Of a DNA stretch of 64,000 bases, positions 26,535 to 39,651 are shown one piece after another. The DNA comes from CAZWVI01 sp964637165 (lineage in GTDB: Bacteria; Planctomycetota; UBA1135): NCBI GenBank assembly GCA_964637165.1, contig CAZWVI010000003.1:1-64000 (forward strand), given 5' to 3'. Below the pieces are notes generated by a model. That model saw only the letters and a program-made list of their open reading frames with translations, searched no databases and was not told where the DNA came from. Numbering within the stretch: the first letter of the stretch is position 1; the number at the start of each line of letters is the position of its first letter. The translations under genes were made by a program, and so were the position numbers.

Positions 26535-28226
26535 GTGAAATCACTTACTGATAAATTCACAGTCATGCGTGGCGCGCCGCGCGAACTGTGGATCATTTAC
26601 ATCACCAAAGTTTTGGAAATCATTGCCTATGGCCTGATGTCCTCAACCCTTGTGCTTTGGCTCTCCGCCGACCTCGGGTTTTCCGACACCAAAGCTGGCG
26701 ACACCATCGCAATATGGTCGACAGTTCTAACTTTGGTAACGGTGCTCGTTGGCTCTTTAGTCGACACCATCGGCATTCGCAAATCTTTCTTGCTGGGATT
26801 TTGGCTGTGCCTACTCCCCCGCGGAGTGATGACCGTAACCGACAACGCCTTTGTCGCGCTCGCCTTCGGACTGTTTCCGATGGCCATTGGCTTGGCACTC
26901 ATGGTGCCAGTAATGAACGCGGCCATTAAACGTTATTCAACACCCTCCCAACAAACTATGGCCTTTGCGGTTTTCTACACCGTAATGAACGTTGGCTTCG
27001 CAATTTCCGGCTGGCTATTTGATTGGGTTCGCGAAACTCTCGGCGAACAAGGCTCGCAAATGATTTGGGGCATGGAGCTTTCAACTTATAGAGTGTTGTT
27101 CTTTTGGGCAACCGTCGCGACTCTTCCTGGCTTGCTTATCACCCAATTCTGGCTCCGCCCTGGAGTAGAAGCCACCAAAGACGGCATTACCCATAAGCCC
27201 AAACAAGCGGTCATTGCAAAAACTGGTAACTGGGTCGTGAACATGTTTAAGAGTGTTGGCGATGCTGGCCGCGACACGATTAAAACTTTTGGCGAAGTTT
27301 GCAAACAGCCAATCTTTTTCCGCTTCTTTACTTTCCTTTTCCTAATCGTAATGATTCGGATTGTGTTCTATCACATGCATTACACTTTCCCGAAGTACGG
27401 CCTGCGCGAACTTGGCCCCGGGGCAAAAATTGGAAACTTATGGAGTGTGCTTAACCCGGTAATGATTGTAATTTTGACGCCACTGGTAGCCGCCTTCACT
27501 GGCCGCATTTCTAGTTACTCTATGATTGCAGTTGGTTCGTCCTTCGCCGCTTTACCGGTTTTCTTCTTGGCGATGCCGCGCGCATGGTTCCAAGGTTTGG
27601 CCGACGGGTGGCTTGGAGATTTAATTGGCCACTCTTGGTTGGGGCTCACCGGACCGGTTGATCCAATTTACATTTCAATTACTCTCTTTGTATTCTTCTT
27701 TAGTGTTGGTGAAGCCATTTGGTCGCCGCGCCTTTATCAATACACTGCTGCAATTGCACCAAAGGGCCAAGAAGGTTCATACATGGCGCTTTCGTTGTTG
27801 CCATACTTTGTCGCCAAACTTGGCGTTGGACTAATGTCCGGGCGGATGCTTGAAAGATATTGTCCATCTGATGGTGTTCTTGCACAGAAGCATTTGATTA
27901 GTGAGTACGGTATGTCCGAAAGTGCTTTCGCTGGACAGAATGCTGAAGAGGCGGTGCCAATACTTGGCGAAAAATTAGGCTACACCCTCAATGAAGCGGG
28001 GCGTTTAACTCAAGAAAACCTTTACCAAGTTTGGGAAATGCTCCACCAAACCTACCCGCGTGACTCCACCACCTTGTGGTTCTGGATCGCAATCATGGCT
28101 TTAACCTGCCCAATCGGAATCTTCCTCCTGCGCAACTTCATCCGCAGCCGTGAAGATGGCGGTGGTGGAAACGATCCTGAAGCCGGCGCCGAATCCGCCG
28201 ACGCCATCATCGGCACCGAAGATTAA
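26535..28226 (+). CDS. Major facilitator superfamily transporter
   Basis: About 12 hydrophobic segments span 563 residues, with the MFS loop-2-3-like motif GSLVDTIGIRKSFLLG after the second helix and a long central cytoplasmic loop (about 215-250). The N-terminal ELWIIYITKVLEIIAYGL and the repeated YTVMNVGFAISGW resemble proton-coupled oligopeptide/POT-like carriers. A C-terminal acidic tail of about 35 residues follows. The substrate cannot be told from the sequence. A 12-bp hairpin ends the transcript 22 nt downstream, just before the CRISPR locus. Confidence 0.85.
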   Translation: MKSLTDKFTVMRGAPRELWIIYITKVLEIIAYGLMSSTLVLWLSADLGFSDTKAGDTIAIWSTVLTLVTVLVGSLVDTIGIRKSFLLGFWLCLLPRGVMTVTDNAFVALAFGLFPMAIGLALMVPVMNAAIKRYSTPSQQTMAFAVFYTVMNVGFAISGWLFDWVRETLGEQGSQMIWGMELSTYRVLFFWATVATLPGLLITQFWLRPGVEATKDGITHKPKQAVIAKTGNWVVNMFKSVGDAGRDTIKTFGEVCKQPIFFRFFTFLFLIVMIRIVFYHMHYTFPKYGLRELGPGAKIGNLWSVLNPVMIVILTPLVAAFTGRISSYSMIAVGSSFAALPVFFLAMPRAWFQGLADGWLGDLIGHSWLGLTGPVDPIYISITLFVFFFSVGEAIWSPRLYQYTAAIAPKGQEGSYMALSLLPYFVAKLGVGLMSGRMLERYCPSDGVLAQKHLISEYGMSESAFAGQNAEEAVPILGEKLGYTLNEAGRLTQENLYQVWEMLHQTYPRDSTTLWFWIAIMALTCPIGIFLLRNFIRSREDGGGGNDPEAGAESADAIIGTED

Positions 28227-28248
28227 TATCTTCGCCTAGAAACGGTTA

Positions 28249-28276
28249 CAGCCTGGAAGCCGAAGCTTCCAGGCTG
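28249..28276. terminator. 12-bp hairpin between the transporter and the CRISPR locus
   Basis: The arms at 28249-28260 and 28265-28276 pair perfectly across 12 bp with a 4-nt loop (CGAA on plus, TTCG on minus). No T run follows on the plus strand; on the minus strand a weak CGTTTCT follows after 4 nt. It may end the transporter transcript or be the terminal stem of a minus-strand tracrRNA. Confidence 0.55.
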
Positions 28277-28314
28277 CATTGCCTGCGAATCGAAGTTCTT
28301 GGTATGAGTCGCAA

Positions 28315-28338
28315 GCGAACTTCGACCAGTTACACTAG
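28315..28338. ncRNA. tracrRNA anti-repeat locus (strand undecided)
   Basis: These 24 nt are the reverse complement of the repeat segment at 33280-33303 with one mismatch (23 of 24). An anti-repeat beside cas9 marks the tracrRNA gene of a type II system. If transcribed on plus, the anti-repeat would pair with the 5' half of the repeat, as in known tracrRNAs, and would be followed by GATAAG, like the AUAAG after known anti-repeats. If transcribed on minus, a good promoter (28344-28372) starts it right at the anti-repeat, and an 8-bp inverted repeat (28291-28298/28317-28324) plus the strong 28249-28276 hairpin follow, but pairing would be with the 3' part of the repeat. The sequence alone does not settle the strand. 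Confidence 0.75.
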
Positions 28339-28343
28339 CGATA

Positions 28344-28372
28344 AGTCTATAACCTTGCTATGATTCCGTCAA
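28344..28372 (-). promoter_or_regulatory. Sigma70-like promoter facing the anti-repeat
   Basis: On the minus strand TTGACG (28372-28367), a 17-nt spacer and TAGACT (28349-28344) match the consensus at 5 of 6 and 4 of 6 positions. The predicted first base is near 28337, the edge of the anti-repeat. A weaker plus-strand pair, TTGCCT (28279-28284) and TATGAG (28303-28308), would also start near 28315. Confidence 0.45.
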
Positions 28373-28405
28373 GTAGTCGTATTTATTTTTCGACAACTTT
28401 CGTAA

Positions 28406-31400
28406 ATCATACAAAAACAAGACTTAAAAGAATTTTCTGGTTACACCCTCGGCCTAGACCTTGGACCAAACTCTATTGGGTGGGCAATGATTGCCACCGA
28501 TTTTGAGGAATGGCGCGAGACTGGAAAAGATGGTGATGACCGGTTAAAGGTTCAGGCCGTCAATTATGGTGGTTTTTACGACACCTCTTCAGCGAATCAT
28601 CCTGCTATGGGTGTGAGGGTTTTTGAGGCGGGGTTGGATAATTTCAATTCGGCTAAAGAAAAAGCGTTAAACCAAAAGCGGCGCGAATCCCGTTCGGCTC
28701 GCCGCGTTCACGCACGCCGTAACGCGCGACGTAAGGCCTTGCGCAAGCTCCTTGCAAAACATAATTTTCTGCCAAGCGATGACAATGAGCGTGAGCGCCT
28801 TTTAGTTGCCACTGATGACACAGGGCAGCTGCTATTAAACCCGTATAAGCTTCGCGCGGAAGGGTTAGACCGCAAACTTGAGCCTTTTGAATTAGGGCGT
28901 GCGCTTTATCACTTTGCACAACGCCGCGGATTTAAGTCCAACCGAAAAAGCGGCAAAGAGCAGGACGATGAAGGCATGCTGGCCGAAATAAAGGCTTTGG
29001 GGCAAGACATTGAGAAGGCTGGCACAAGAACTCTCGGCGAGTTCCTTTGGAAACTTGGTTGGGGTGAAGACGGTCAATCAGAAATATTACGAAAGGGCCA
29101 GTTGCGCCTGCGCTGCCGCCATACTCGCCGCAATATGTATCAAAATGAAGTCGAGCTCTTACTTAATAAGCAAGAAGAGTTTTACCCTGAATTAGCCCAG
29201 ATTCGTGGGGACGAAAGCACTCCAAACACCATTGTTCACTCAATCTTTTTTCAACATCCATTTGAATTAACCGATGAACGCCGCGAGCGTGCGCCATCGC
29301 GCGCCAACCTTCACCGCGCGCCACAAACCAAGCCTTGCCCCCTAGAACGTGGCGAATATGGATGCCCAAAAAGTGCCTGGATTGCCCAACGGTTCCGGAT
29401 GCTAAAAGAAGTTTGCAACTTACAAATTATTCCACGCCTTGGAGATGGGCTTGACTGGAAACAAAAACGTTTTTTAAGCAAAGAAGAGCGCAATCACCTC
29501 GTGACGTTTATGTCTAAACAAAAAAGCAATAGTTTTTCGAGTATTGCTTCAGAGCTTGCCAAAAATTTTGGCACCAACAAAAAAGCATTCTTTAACTTAC
29601 AAAAGGGTGGCCGCGAAGGCTTAGATGGTAACTTTATTGATGCTACTTTAGCTGGCTTGGTGGGCAAAAAGGTTTGGTCGAATTTACAGCATGAGCAACA
29701 ACAACTTTTAAGAACTTCTATATTAAATGAAGAAGACCCTGAGGCACTTGTCGCAGCTTTTTCTGAGTACGGCCTTGACGAAAAAAAGGAGAAAACCCTC
29801 AAGAAGTTTAATCCTGATCAAACTTCGGGCTACTTGTCGTTTTCGGCAAAGGCCATGGAAAGACTCGTTCCAATTCTGGAAAATGGCGAACCTGGCGAGG
29901 GAGAATATGAGGCGCTGGTTAAGGCCTATCCAGATCGACCTGTCGCGAATGCCTTTACTCGCACATACAAGGATGGAAGTGTTGTCCCCGCTCTGCCTTA
30001 TCTCCAGCACCCTGACCTTCCCCACGAATTGAAGGACATCACCAACCCACTTGTTCGCCGCGCCCTTGGAGAAATTCGCAAGGTTGTAAACGCTGTTGTG
30101 CGCGAACACGGACTTCCTGGTCAAATTGTGGTGGAGCTGGCTCGGGACATAAAAATGGGTCCTAAGCAACGTAAGGAAGTTAGCAAACGAAACAACTTGA
30201 ACCGCAAACGCAAAGAGGAGTGCCGCACCCAAGTTCAAAGTATTTTGGGAAGTGAGCGAGCACCTCTTTTTGCCGATGTTCAGCAATATATGTTGTGGTG
30301 TGAGCAAGACAAATGTTGTCTTTATTCTGGTAAAGCCATTCCGCAGTCAGCGCTCTTCTCTGGCGCGCTCGACGTGGACCATATTCTTCCACACTGGCAA
30401 AGCCTTGATGACTCCCAAGTAAACAAAGTTTTATGCTATCGTGAAGAAAACGCGGCAAAAGGTCAGCGGCTTCCTATTGATTGGCTTGGCGCCAATGGAA
30501 AAAAGTATGAAGCCTTACTTTCTCGCACTATGGACTTGGTGGAAAAAAATAACACTGGGCTTAGAAAAAGATTTGAGGCCATTGACAAATGGGGAGTAAG
30601 TATTCTCGAGCGTGCGAAATTTTACGCAGACAATATCCCTGGACCTTGGTCACAAAGATTGCGCCGCATTCTCCTGGAGGAAATCGACACTGATGGTTTT
30701 TCCAGTCGACAACTAAACGACACCCGTTACATTTCACGATCCGCTATACGCTTCCTTGAATTACTCTACCATCCAGAACGCCGAACTGGGGAAAAGGCGG
30801 TGCGAGCCACTCGCGGTGGACTTACTTCCGAGTTGCGATGGCAGTGGGGAATAAATGACCTTCTAAAAGGCGACCCGCTCCGCAACATTAAAGGCGAGGT
30901 TATTTCAGAACTTGATGCCGATGGCAAAAAGTCTAGATCGGACCACCGCCACCACGCGATTGATGCGGTGGTGGTTGCGCTTTCATCTAGGAGTATGCTG
31001 CGCAAATTCCAAATTCACCATAAACAACGTGAAAATATTGAACTTAGCAGAGAAGACTTGGTGGACCTCGAGTCGGGTACTTTCNNNNNNNNNNNNNNNN
31101 NNNNNNNNNNNNNNNNNNNNNNNNNNNNNNNNNNNNNNNNNNNNNNNNNNNNNNNNNNNNNNNNNNNNNNNNNNNNNNNNNNNNACTTTCTACGGCCAGT
31201 TAAAAGATCCGCACGGGGTTGTTGTAGAAGGAAAATATGTAACCAGAAAAACCCTTGAAAATCTATCTGGCAAAGATGTTCGTTCAATAAAGGACAAGGG
31301 CATTCAAAGGATTGTCAATAGCCGCTTAATCGAAAGCGGATGGGACGGCAAAGCTACCGCCCTCCCAAAAGACTGGTGGCAAACAGAGCTAATTAGCCCC

Positions 31401-31913
31401 GCTGGACTACCGATTCGCAAGGTGCGAGTTGTTCTGCAAAAAGACCCTAGCAAAATGATAACTCTCGGGGATAAGCAACACCGCCATGCGGTGAAAGGCA
31501 ATAATCATCACACGGTTTTTGTTGAGATTCCCGGCAAAACAGGTCCTGAAATTCGGGTGGCGGTTTTACCCAAGGTTGAGGCGGCAAATAGGGTAAGGCG
31601 CAACGCAACAAAGGCTGTGCAAGATTTGTGGCCAGAAGACGGAAAATTCCTTTTTAGTTTGTCAAGAAAGGAGTCCATCATCATTCGAAGTGATGACCGT
31701 GAAACACTGTGTCTCCTACAAAAACAATCTGGTAAATTTAATTTAAGTACAGGATGCCAAATTGTGTTCAGGGAACACCTTGATTCGAGGCCTGCTGGAA
31801 CAGGCAACAAATCACCATTTGCGTTATTGGCCTCAGGGTCTGCCATTAAAAAAGCCGCCCCAGCTAAAGTTACCGTTGACCCAATCGGAAGAATCTTCCC
31901 AGCCAACGATTAA
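28406..31913 (+). CDS. cas9: Type II-C Cas9 nuclease (interrupted by an N gap)
   Basis: Cas9 cuts DNA under crRNA:tracrRNA guidance. Numbering from 28406: RuvC-I GYTLGLDLGPNSIGWAM with the catalytic Asp near 18; Arg-rich bridge helix about 85-115; recognition lobe to about 560; RuvC-II GQIVVELARD near 571; HNH core DVDHILPHW near 657; RuvC-III SDHRHHAIDAVVVAL with Asp near 853; then the PAM-interacting C terminus. With the gap closed the protein is about 1,130 residues, normal for II-C. There is no in-frame ATG, GTG or TTG before RuvC-I: the frame opens after a stop at 28403-28405 with ATC (28406) and ATA (28409), and the first ATG at 28487 lies inside the motif. The N run at 31085-31184 splits the frame between RuvC-III and the C-terminal domain. 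Confidence 0.93.
31085..31184. other. Assembly gap of exactly 100 N inside cas9
   Basis: Both edges carry ACTTTC (31079-31084 and 31185-31190). Merging them gives an uninterrupted frame through SGTFYGQLKD. The gap is therefore probably a scaffolding placeholder over a small contig overlap, not missing sequence. Confidence 0.9.
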
Positions 31914-31975
31914 TCCCTAAAGTTTCGCCGCAAAGGCTCTGATACAGATTACGACCTGTTTCCGGAGCCCCCAAA

Positions 31976-32902
31976 ATGCGACGAACAATCGAAATCTCCA
32001 CTCGAGGCCTACATCTCTCACTGAAACAAAACCTGCTTCATATTTGGGAGAAAGACCAACTTAAAGGAAAAGTATCTTTCGAAGATCTAGGCGTACTCGT
32101 TCTAGACTCGACAAGTCTCACAATTACTACGGCGGCAATTTCCGCTATCTTGGGGTCAAATGCTGCAATAGTTTTTTGCAATGGAAAACACCTTCCCGAG
32201 GGGATGTTGGTTGCCCATTCTGGCAATACTTTAATGGCAGAAAGATTGCGCGCACAAGTTGCCGCATCCAAGCCGCTTCATAAAAATATCTGGCAACAAA
32301 TTGTTAAGTCAAAAATTAATTGCCAAGCAACGTTGCTCCCCGCAGGCGTGGAGCGAACTCGGCTTCTTGCACTTGCCAAGAAAGTAAAATCTGGAGATCC
32401 AGAAAATTTAGAAGCACAAGCGGCGCGCTTTTATTGGCCAGCATTACTTGGTGGACAATTTCGCCGCGATCGCTTTGGCGAAGAGGAGAACCCACTTCTT
32501 AATTATGGTTACATTGTTATTCGTGCGGCAATGGCTCGCGCGCTAAGCGCAACCGGGCTAAACACCGCCCTTGGAGTTCATCATTCAAATAAATATAACG
32601 CACATTGTTTAGCCGATGACTTAATGGAACCATACCGAGTTTGGTTAGATGCTCGAATTAAAAAACTCAGCCCTATTGAACTTGAGCAACTCGACAAAAA
32701 CACCAAGGCCTCACTTCTAGAAGTGCTTACCGACAAAGTTGTAATAAACAACGAAGAAAAGCCACTTCTTGCAGCGATCGAGGACACTGCCCAATCGTTG
32801 TCAAAAATTTTCCTGTTGGCGCACAATTCAGAAACACCCATCTCCGCACAAAAACTTGCGCGGCAACTAAACCTTCCAAACCAATACTTCAACCTTAACT
32901 AA
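31976..32902 (+). CDS. cas1: CRISPR integrase Cas1, type II-C
   Basis: Cas1 inserts new spacers as a complex with Cas2. The 308 residues start RRTIEISTRGLHLSLKQNLL, typical of the N-terminal beta domain. The helical catalytic domain follows, with the metal Glu in AARFYWPALLGGQF, the His in LGVHHSNKYNAHCLADDLMEPYRVWLD and the Asp/Glu of that same segment. GGAG lies about 8 nt before the ATG. It begins 62 nt after the cas9 stop and overlaps cas2 by 1 nt. Confidence 0.95.
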   Translation: MRRTIEISTRGLHLSLKQNLLHIWEKDQLKGKVSFEDLGVLVLDSTSLTITTAAISAILGSNAAIVFCNGKHLPEGMLVAHSGNTLMAERLRAQVAASKPLHKNIWQQIVKSKINCQATLLPAGVERTRLLALAKKVKSGDPENLEAQAARFYWPALLGGQFRRDRFGEEENPLLNYGYIVIRAAMARALSATGLNTALGVHHSNKYNAHCLADDLMEPYRVWLDARIKKLSPIELEQLDKNTKASLLEVLTDKVVINNEEKPLLAAIEDTAQSLSKIFLLAHNSETPISAQKLARQLNLPNQYFNLN

Positions 32903-33231
32903 TGGTACTTTCAGGATACAAAGCAATGTGGATTCTCGTAATGTTTGATTTACCCGTGCGCACAAAACTGCAACGAAAACTAGCAACCGCCTTCCGCAAG
33001 CATTTGCTTGAGGATGGCTTCTCAATGGCCCAATTCTCGGTATACTTACACCCCTGCCCGAGCGAAGAAAATGCTGATACTCATATTACCCGAGTAATAG
33101 CATCTCTTCCGCCAGAAGGAAATGTACGCATCCTCAAATTTACCGACAAACAATTTGGCCGAATGTTTAATTATCGCGCCGGAGAACAGGCCGCTTTGGA
33201 GAATATGCCAGAGCAATTGGAGTTGTTTTAG
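32902..33231 (+). CDS. cas2: CRISPR-associated Cas2
   Basis: The 109-residue protein begins GYKAMWILVMFDLPVRTKLQRK, the type II Cas2 ferredoxin-like start with the conserved Asp, and ends with EGNVRILKFTDKQFGRMFNYRAG. Its ATG overlaps the cas1 stop (TAATG). There is no csn2 or cas4 gene, which defines subtype II-C. The array starts 48 nt after its stop. Confidence 0.95.
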   Translation: MVLSGYKAMWILVMFDLPVRTKLQRKLATAFRKHLLEDGFSMAQFSVYLHPCPSEENADTHITRVIASLPPEGNVRILKFTDKQFGRMFNYRAGEQAALENMPEQLELF

Positions 33232-33239
33232 CCAGAGAA

Positions 33240-33279
33240 ACCGCCGCAAAGACCTTGTTTTAAAGTCTTTGCGGGCGGT
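33240..33279. terminator. Strong hairpin between cas2 and the first repeat
   Basis: A 13-bp arm at 33241-33253 pairs with 33265-33278 with one bulged G, around an 11-nt AT-rich loop; A33240 and T33279 can add one pair. It touches the repeat directly. No T run follows, so it may end the cas transcript, protect an RNA end or mark the array boundary. Confidence 0.5.
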
Positions 33280-33441
33280 CTAGTGTAACTGGTCGAAGTC
33301 CGCAGCTGATTNNNNNNNNNNNNNNNNNNNNNNNNNNNNNNNNNNNNNNNNNNNNNNNNNNNNNNNNNNNNNNNNNNNNNNNNNNNNNNNNNNNNNNNNN
33401 NNNNNNNNNNNAGTGTAACTGGTCGAAGTCCGCAGCTGATT
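33280..33441. CRISPR. CRISPR array collapsed by an assembly gap
   Basis: The same 30 nt occurs on both sides of the gap, at 33282-33311 and 33412-33441, beginning AGTGTAACTGG and ending GCAGCTGATT. On the left, CT before it also belongs to the segment matching the anti-repeat at 28315-28338. Spacers and the number of repeats are hidden in the 100-N gap. II-C repeats are commonly 36 bp, so the true unit may extend a few bases. The position after cas2 and the anti-repeat match make this the array of the system and not a random duplication. Confidence 0.85.
33312..33411. other. Assembly gap of exactly 100 N inside the CRISPR array
   Basis: The gap is bordered on both sides by the same repeat, as expected when a short-read assembly breaks at a repeat. 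The N count is a placeholder and says nothing about real array length. Confidence 0.95.
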
Positions 33442-33452
33442 GGGTTGTGTCT

Positions 33453-33486
33453 CCAAAAAGTCGTGAGCAAGCTCACTTCTTTTTGG
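33453..33486. terminator. Bidirectional Rho-independent terminator
   Basis: CCAAAAAG (53-60) and CTTTTTGG (79-86) flank the inner arms GTGAGC and GCTCAC with a 2-nt loop. Read on plus it ends TTCTTTTT and closes the CRISPR side; read on minus it ends GACTTTTT and closes the HD gene, which stops at 33492. Confidence 0.85.
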
Positions 33487-33491
33487 ATGAC

Positions 33492-34076
33492 TTACTCCTT
33501 CGAAGCAAGGGCGGCATCTAGGGCGTGATAAATTGCGGTGTTGCAGGCTAGAGTTAGCGGCAGCAATCCTTCACGGGTATCGCGGAGATAATCTTCGCGG
33601 TGGTGGGCGGGAAAGTTTTCATCCATGTCGGTGATGTTGTCGAGGCGATCGACTGAACGCAAAATTTGTGCGTCGCGACTCTCCCAGCTCAAAGATGAAA
33701 AATGAGACTTGTCACGGTCGGACTTAGTTTGGCCTTCACGCAAATCGGCAAGTGTTAACGAGCGCACTAAGTCCGAAACCTTTGAACCAAAATCGCCGAC
33801 CAAATCATCGACCTCAGTGTCGGTGTCCTCGACCACATCGTGCAACAAGGCCGCGCACAATAAATCGGCACTCGTTAATTTGCCGAGCTCCAACAAAATC
33901 AAACATACCCGCAGTGGGTGATGAATATAGTCGCTACCGTCTTTGCGTTTTTGGCCGGTGTGCTTTTCGCGCGCGAACTCCGCGGCCTTGTGTATCGGTG
34001 GCCAGGTAGCGTTGCCAACTTGATCGAGTAAACGCTGTTCCAGCGCTTCTGCAGAAAGGGTGTAGAGCTCTTCCAT
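33492..34076 (-). CDS. HD-domain (p)ppGpp hydrolase-like protein
   Basis: The 194-residue protein is a single RelA/SpoT-type HD domain: AREKHTGQKRKDGSDYIHHPLRV supplies the first His residues and CAALLHDVVEDTD the HD pair with the ED motif of SpoT-type hydrolases. There is no synthetase domain, as in small alarmone hydrolases (MESH1-like). It follows rpiA by 11 nt in the same direction and is probably cotranscribed with it. There is no sign that it belongs to the CRISPR locus. Confidence 0.82.
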   Translation of the reverse strand: MEELYTLSAEALEQRLLDQVGNATWPPIHKAAEFAREKHTGQKRKDGSDYIHHPLRVCLILLELGKLTSADLLCAALLHDVVEDTDTEVDDLVGDFGSKVSDLVRSLTLADLREGQTKSDRDKSHFSSLSWESRDAQILRSVDRLDNITDMDENFPAHHREDYLRDTREGLLPLTLACNTAIYHALDAALASKE

Positions 34077-34087
34077 GACTGCGCAGT

Positions 34088-34786
34088 TTAATCGCGCTCG
34101 CTTACTTTGGCGCTGCCGTCTTCTTGCCCTTCAATAAGAATGTCGCACAAGTTTATAAATAGACCAAGTTCGGCGACCCCGGGAATTTGTGACATTTGCT
34201 GATGTAATCGCTCTGGATCGTCAATGCCATTTTCAAACTTGCAATCAAAAATTAAATTGCCGTTGTCGGTATAAACCGGCTCGCCGCCGGAATCTAAAGT
34301 GCGCAAAAACGGCTTGCAGTTTAGTGTTGTCAATTTAGCCTCGGTGGCCTTTGCACCAAACGGTAATACTTCGACAGGCAATAAAAACGTGGCGCCTAAA
34401 CGGTTTACCGTTTTAGAAGAACCGACAATGATCACCACCTGCTTGCTCGCGGCAGCAACGATTTTTTCGCGCAGCAAAGCTCCGCCGCCGCCCTTAATTA
34501 GGCGGAATTGCGGATCGACTTCATCGGCACCATCGATCACTAAATCAAGTGCGGGGTTTTCGTCTAGGGTGGTTAGCGGTATTCCCAGCTCCCGCGCTTC
34601 GGTGGCGGTGGACTCGCTGGTTGGCACCCCAACAACTGATAAGCCCTCCTCGGAAATTCGCCGCGCTAAAGCACTCAAGAAAAAAGCCACGGTAGAGCCC
34701 GTTCCCAGGCCTAACACCATTCCATCTTTAACAAGGGCGGTAGCAGCTTGGCCGGCGGCGGCTTTGGAGGATTGTGCAGTCATCAT
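34088..34786 (-). CDS. rpiA: Ribose-5-phosphate isomerase A
   Basis: It interconverts ribose 5-phosphate and ribulose 5-phosphate in the pentose phosphate pathway. The family motifs are complete: GLGTGSTVAFFL, GVPTSESTATEAREL, DLVIDGADEVDPQFRLIKGGGGALLREK and the phosphate loop after it. I choose the ATG at 34786, exactly 7 nt after a TAGAAT; an ATG three codons upstream (34795) overlaps that hexamer. It is divergent from feoA. Confidence 0.95.
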   Translation of the reverse strand: MMTAQSSKAAAGQAATALVKDGMVLGLGTGSTVAFFLSALARRISEEGLSVVGVPTSESTATEARELGIPLTTLDENPALDLVIDGADEVDPQFRLIKGGGGALLREKIVAAASKQVVIIVGSSKTVNRLGATFLLPVEVLPFGAKATEAKLTTLNCKPFLRTLDSGGEPVYTDNGNLIFDCKFENGIDDPERLHQQMSQIPGVAELGLFINLCDILIEGQEDGSAKVSERD

Positions 34787-34793
34787 TGCTAGC

Positions 34794-34814
34794 ATTCTAT
34801 AACTACGTTAGAAT
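34794..34814. promoter_or_regulatory. Divergent -10 elements of rpiA and feoA
   Basis: ATTCTA (34794-34799; TAGAAT on minus) and TAGAAT (34809-34814, plus) form an inverted repeat with a 9-nt spacer. The minus hexamer is 7 nt before rpiA; the plus one is 30 nt before feoA. The repeat could also serve as an operator, for example for an iron regulator, which is speculation. Confidence 0.45.
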
Positions 34815-34844
34815 ATTCTCTTCTGACATTGCGTCGCAAAAAAC

Positions 34845-35068
34845 ATGCCGTCAACCTTAGCCCAACTAAAAGTCGGGGAAACAGCCACCATTAAGCAAGT
34901 GGTAGGCGATTCCCCCACCTGTTCGCGCTTGCGTGAGTTGGGACTAACCGCTGAAACGCAGGTCTTATTCCTCCGCCAGGCACCATTTGGCGGCCCGATG
35001 GTTTTTGAATTTCGCGGATACCAGCTTTGTCTGCGGCCAAGCGAGGCCAAATTAGTAGAGCTGTGCTT

Positions 35069-35072
<4 letters not shown>
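34845..35072 (+). CDS. feoA: Ferrous iron transport protein FeoA
   Basis: This is a 75-residue SH3-like protein: LAQLKVGETATIKQVVGD, LRELGLTAETQVLFL and the ending YQLCLRPSEAKLVEL. FeoA assists the FeoB ferrous iron permease at the inner membrane. The stop codon overlaps the feoB ATG (ATGA), so the two are coupled. Confidence 0.93.
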
Positions 35073-39315
<4,243 letters not shown>

Positions 39316-39324
39316 TTATTCGCG

Positions 39325-39651
39325 CTAAGCGCGTTTGAATTCTAATTTTCGTACCACAACATTGCGCGATTCAGGTTGCGCATTAAGCTCTTTATTGAGC
39401 AAATTCAAAAACTCGCTGGCACGAAAACAGCGTAGCTCTTCAAGGAGTGGTGCAGATGAAATCACCACAATTAAACGTCCAGAACGAAATGAAACTGGAC
39501 GGGATCGCTCAGCAATGCTTTTAGGAACGATACGTTCCCACGTTGCAAAAACTGCACTGTGTTCGGAAGTGCGTGTCCATCCACGCTGGTGCAATAAACG
39601 ACTAATGAACTCACTAGCCAAAACTGGCTTGCCTTGTCTGCGGGCAGCCAT
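39325..39651 (-). CDS. DUF721/DciA-like protein
   Basis: The 108-residue protein has the DUF721 pattern WERIVPKSIAERSRPVSFRSGRLIVVISSAPLLEEL, the core also found in DciA, which loads the replicative helicase DnaB in many bacteria. Its place between dnaN and gyrB fits a replication role and the known neighbourhood of this family. It begins directly after the dnaN stop (1 nt) and is very basic. Confidence 0.8.
   Translation of the reverse strand: MAARRQGKPVLASEFISRLLHQRGWTRTSEHSAVFATWERIVPKSIAERSRPVSFRSGRLIVVISSAPLLEELRCFRASEFLNLLNKELNAQPESRNVVVRKLEFKRA

Noticed and set aside
29723..30307. Long minus-strand frame inside cas9
   Set aside because: It mirrors the conserved Cas9 recognition and RuvC-II region and has no motif of its own.
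33492..34076. HD protein as a CRISPR accessory (Cas3-like HD)
   Set aside because: The motif pattern is that of SpoT-type alarmone hydrolases, the gene is on the other strand and is cotranscribed with rpiA.
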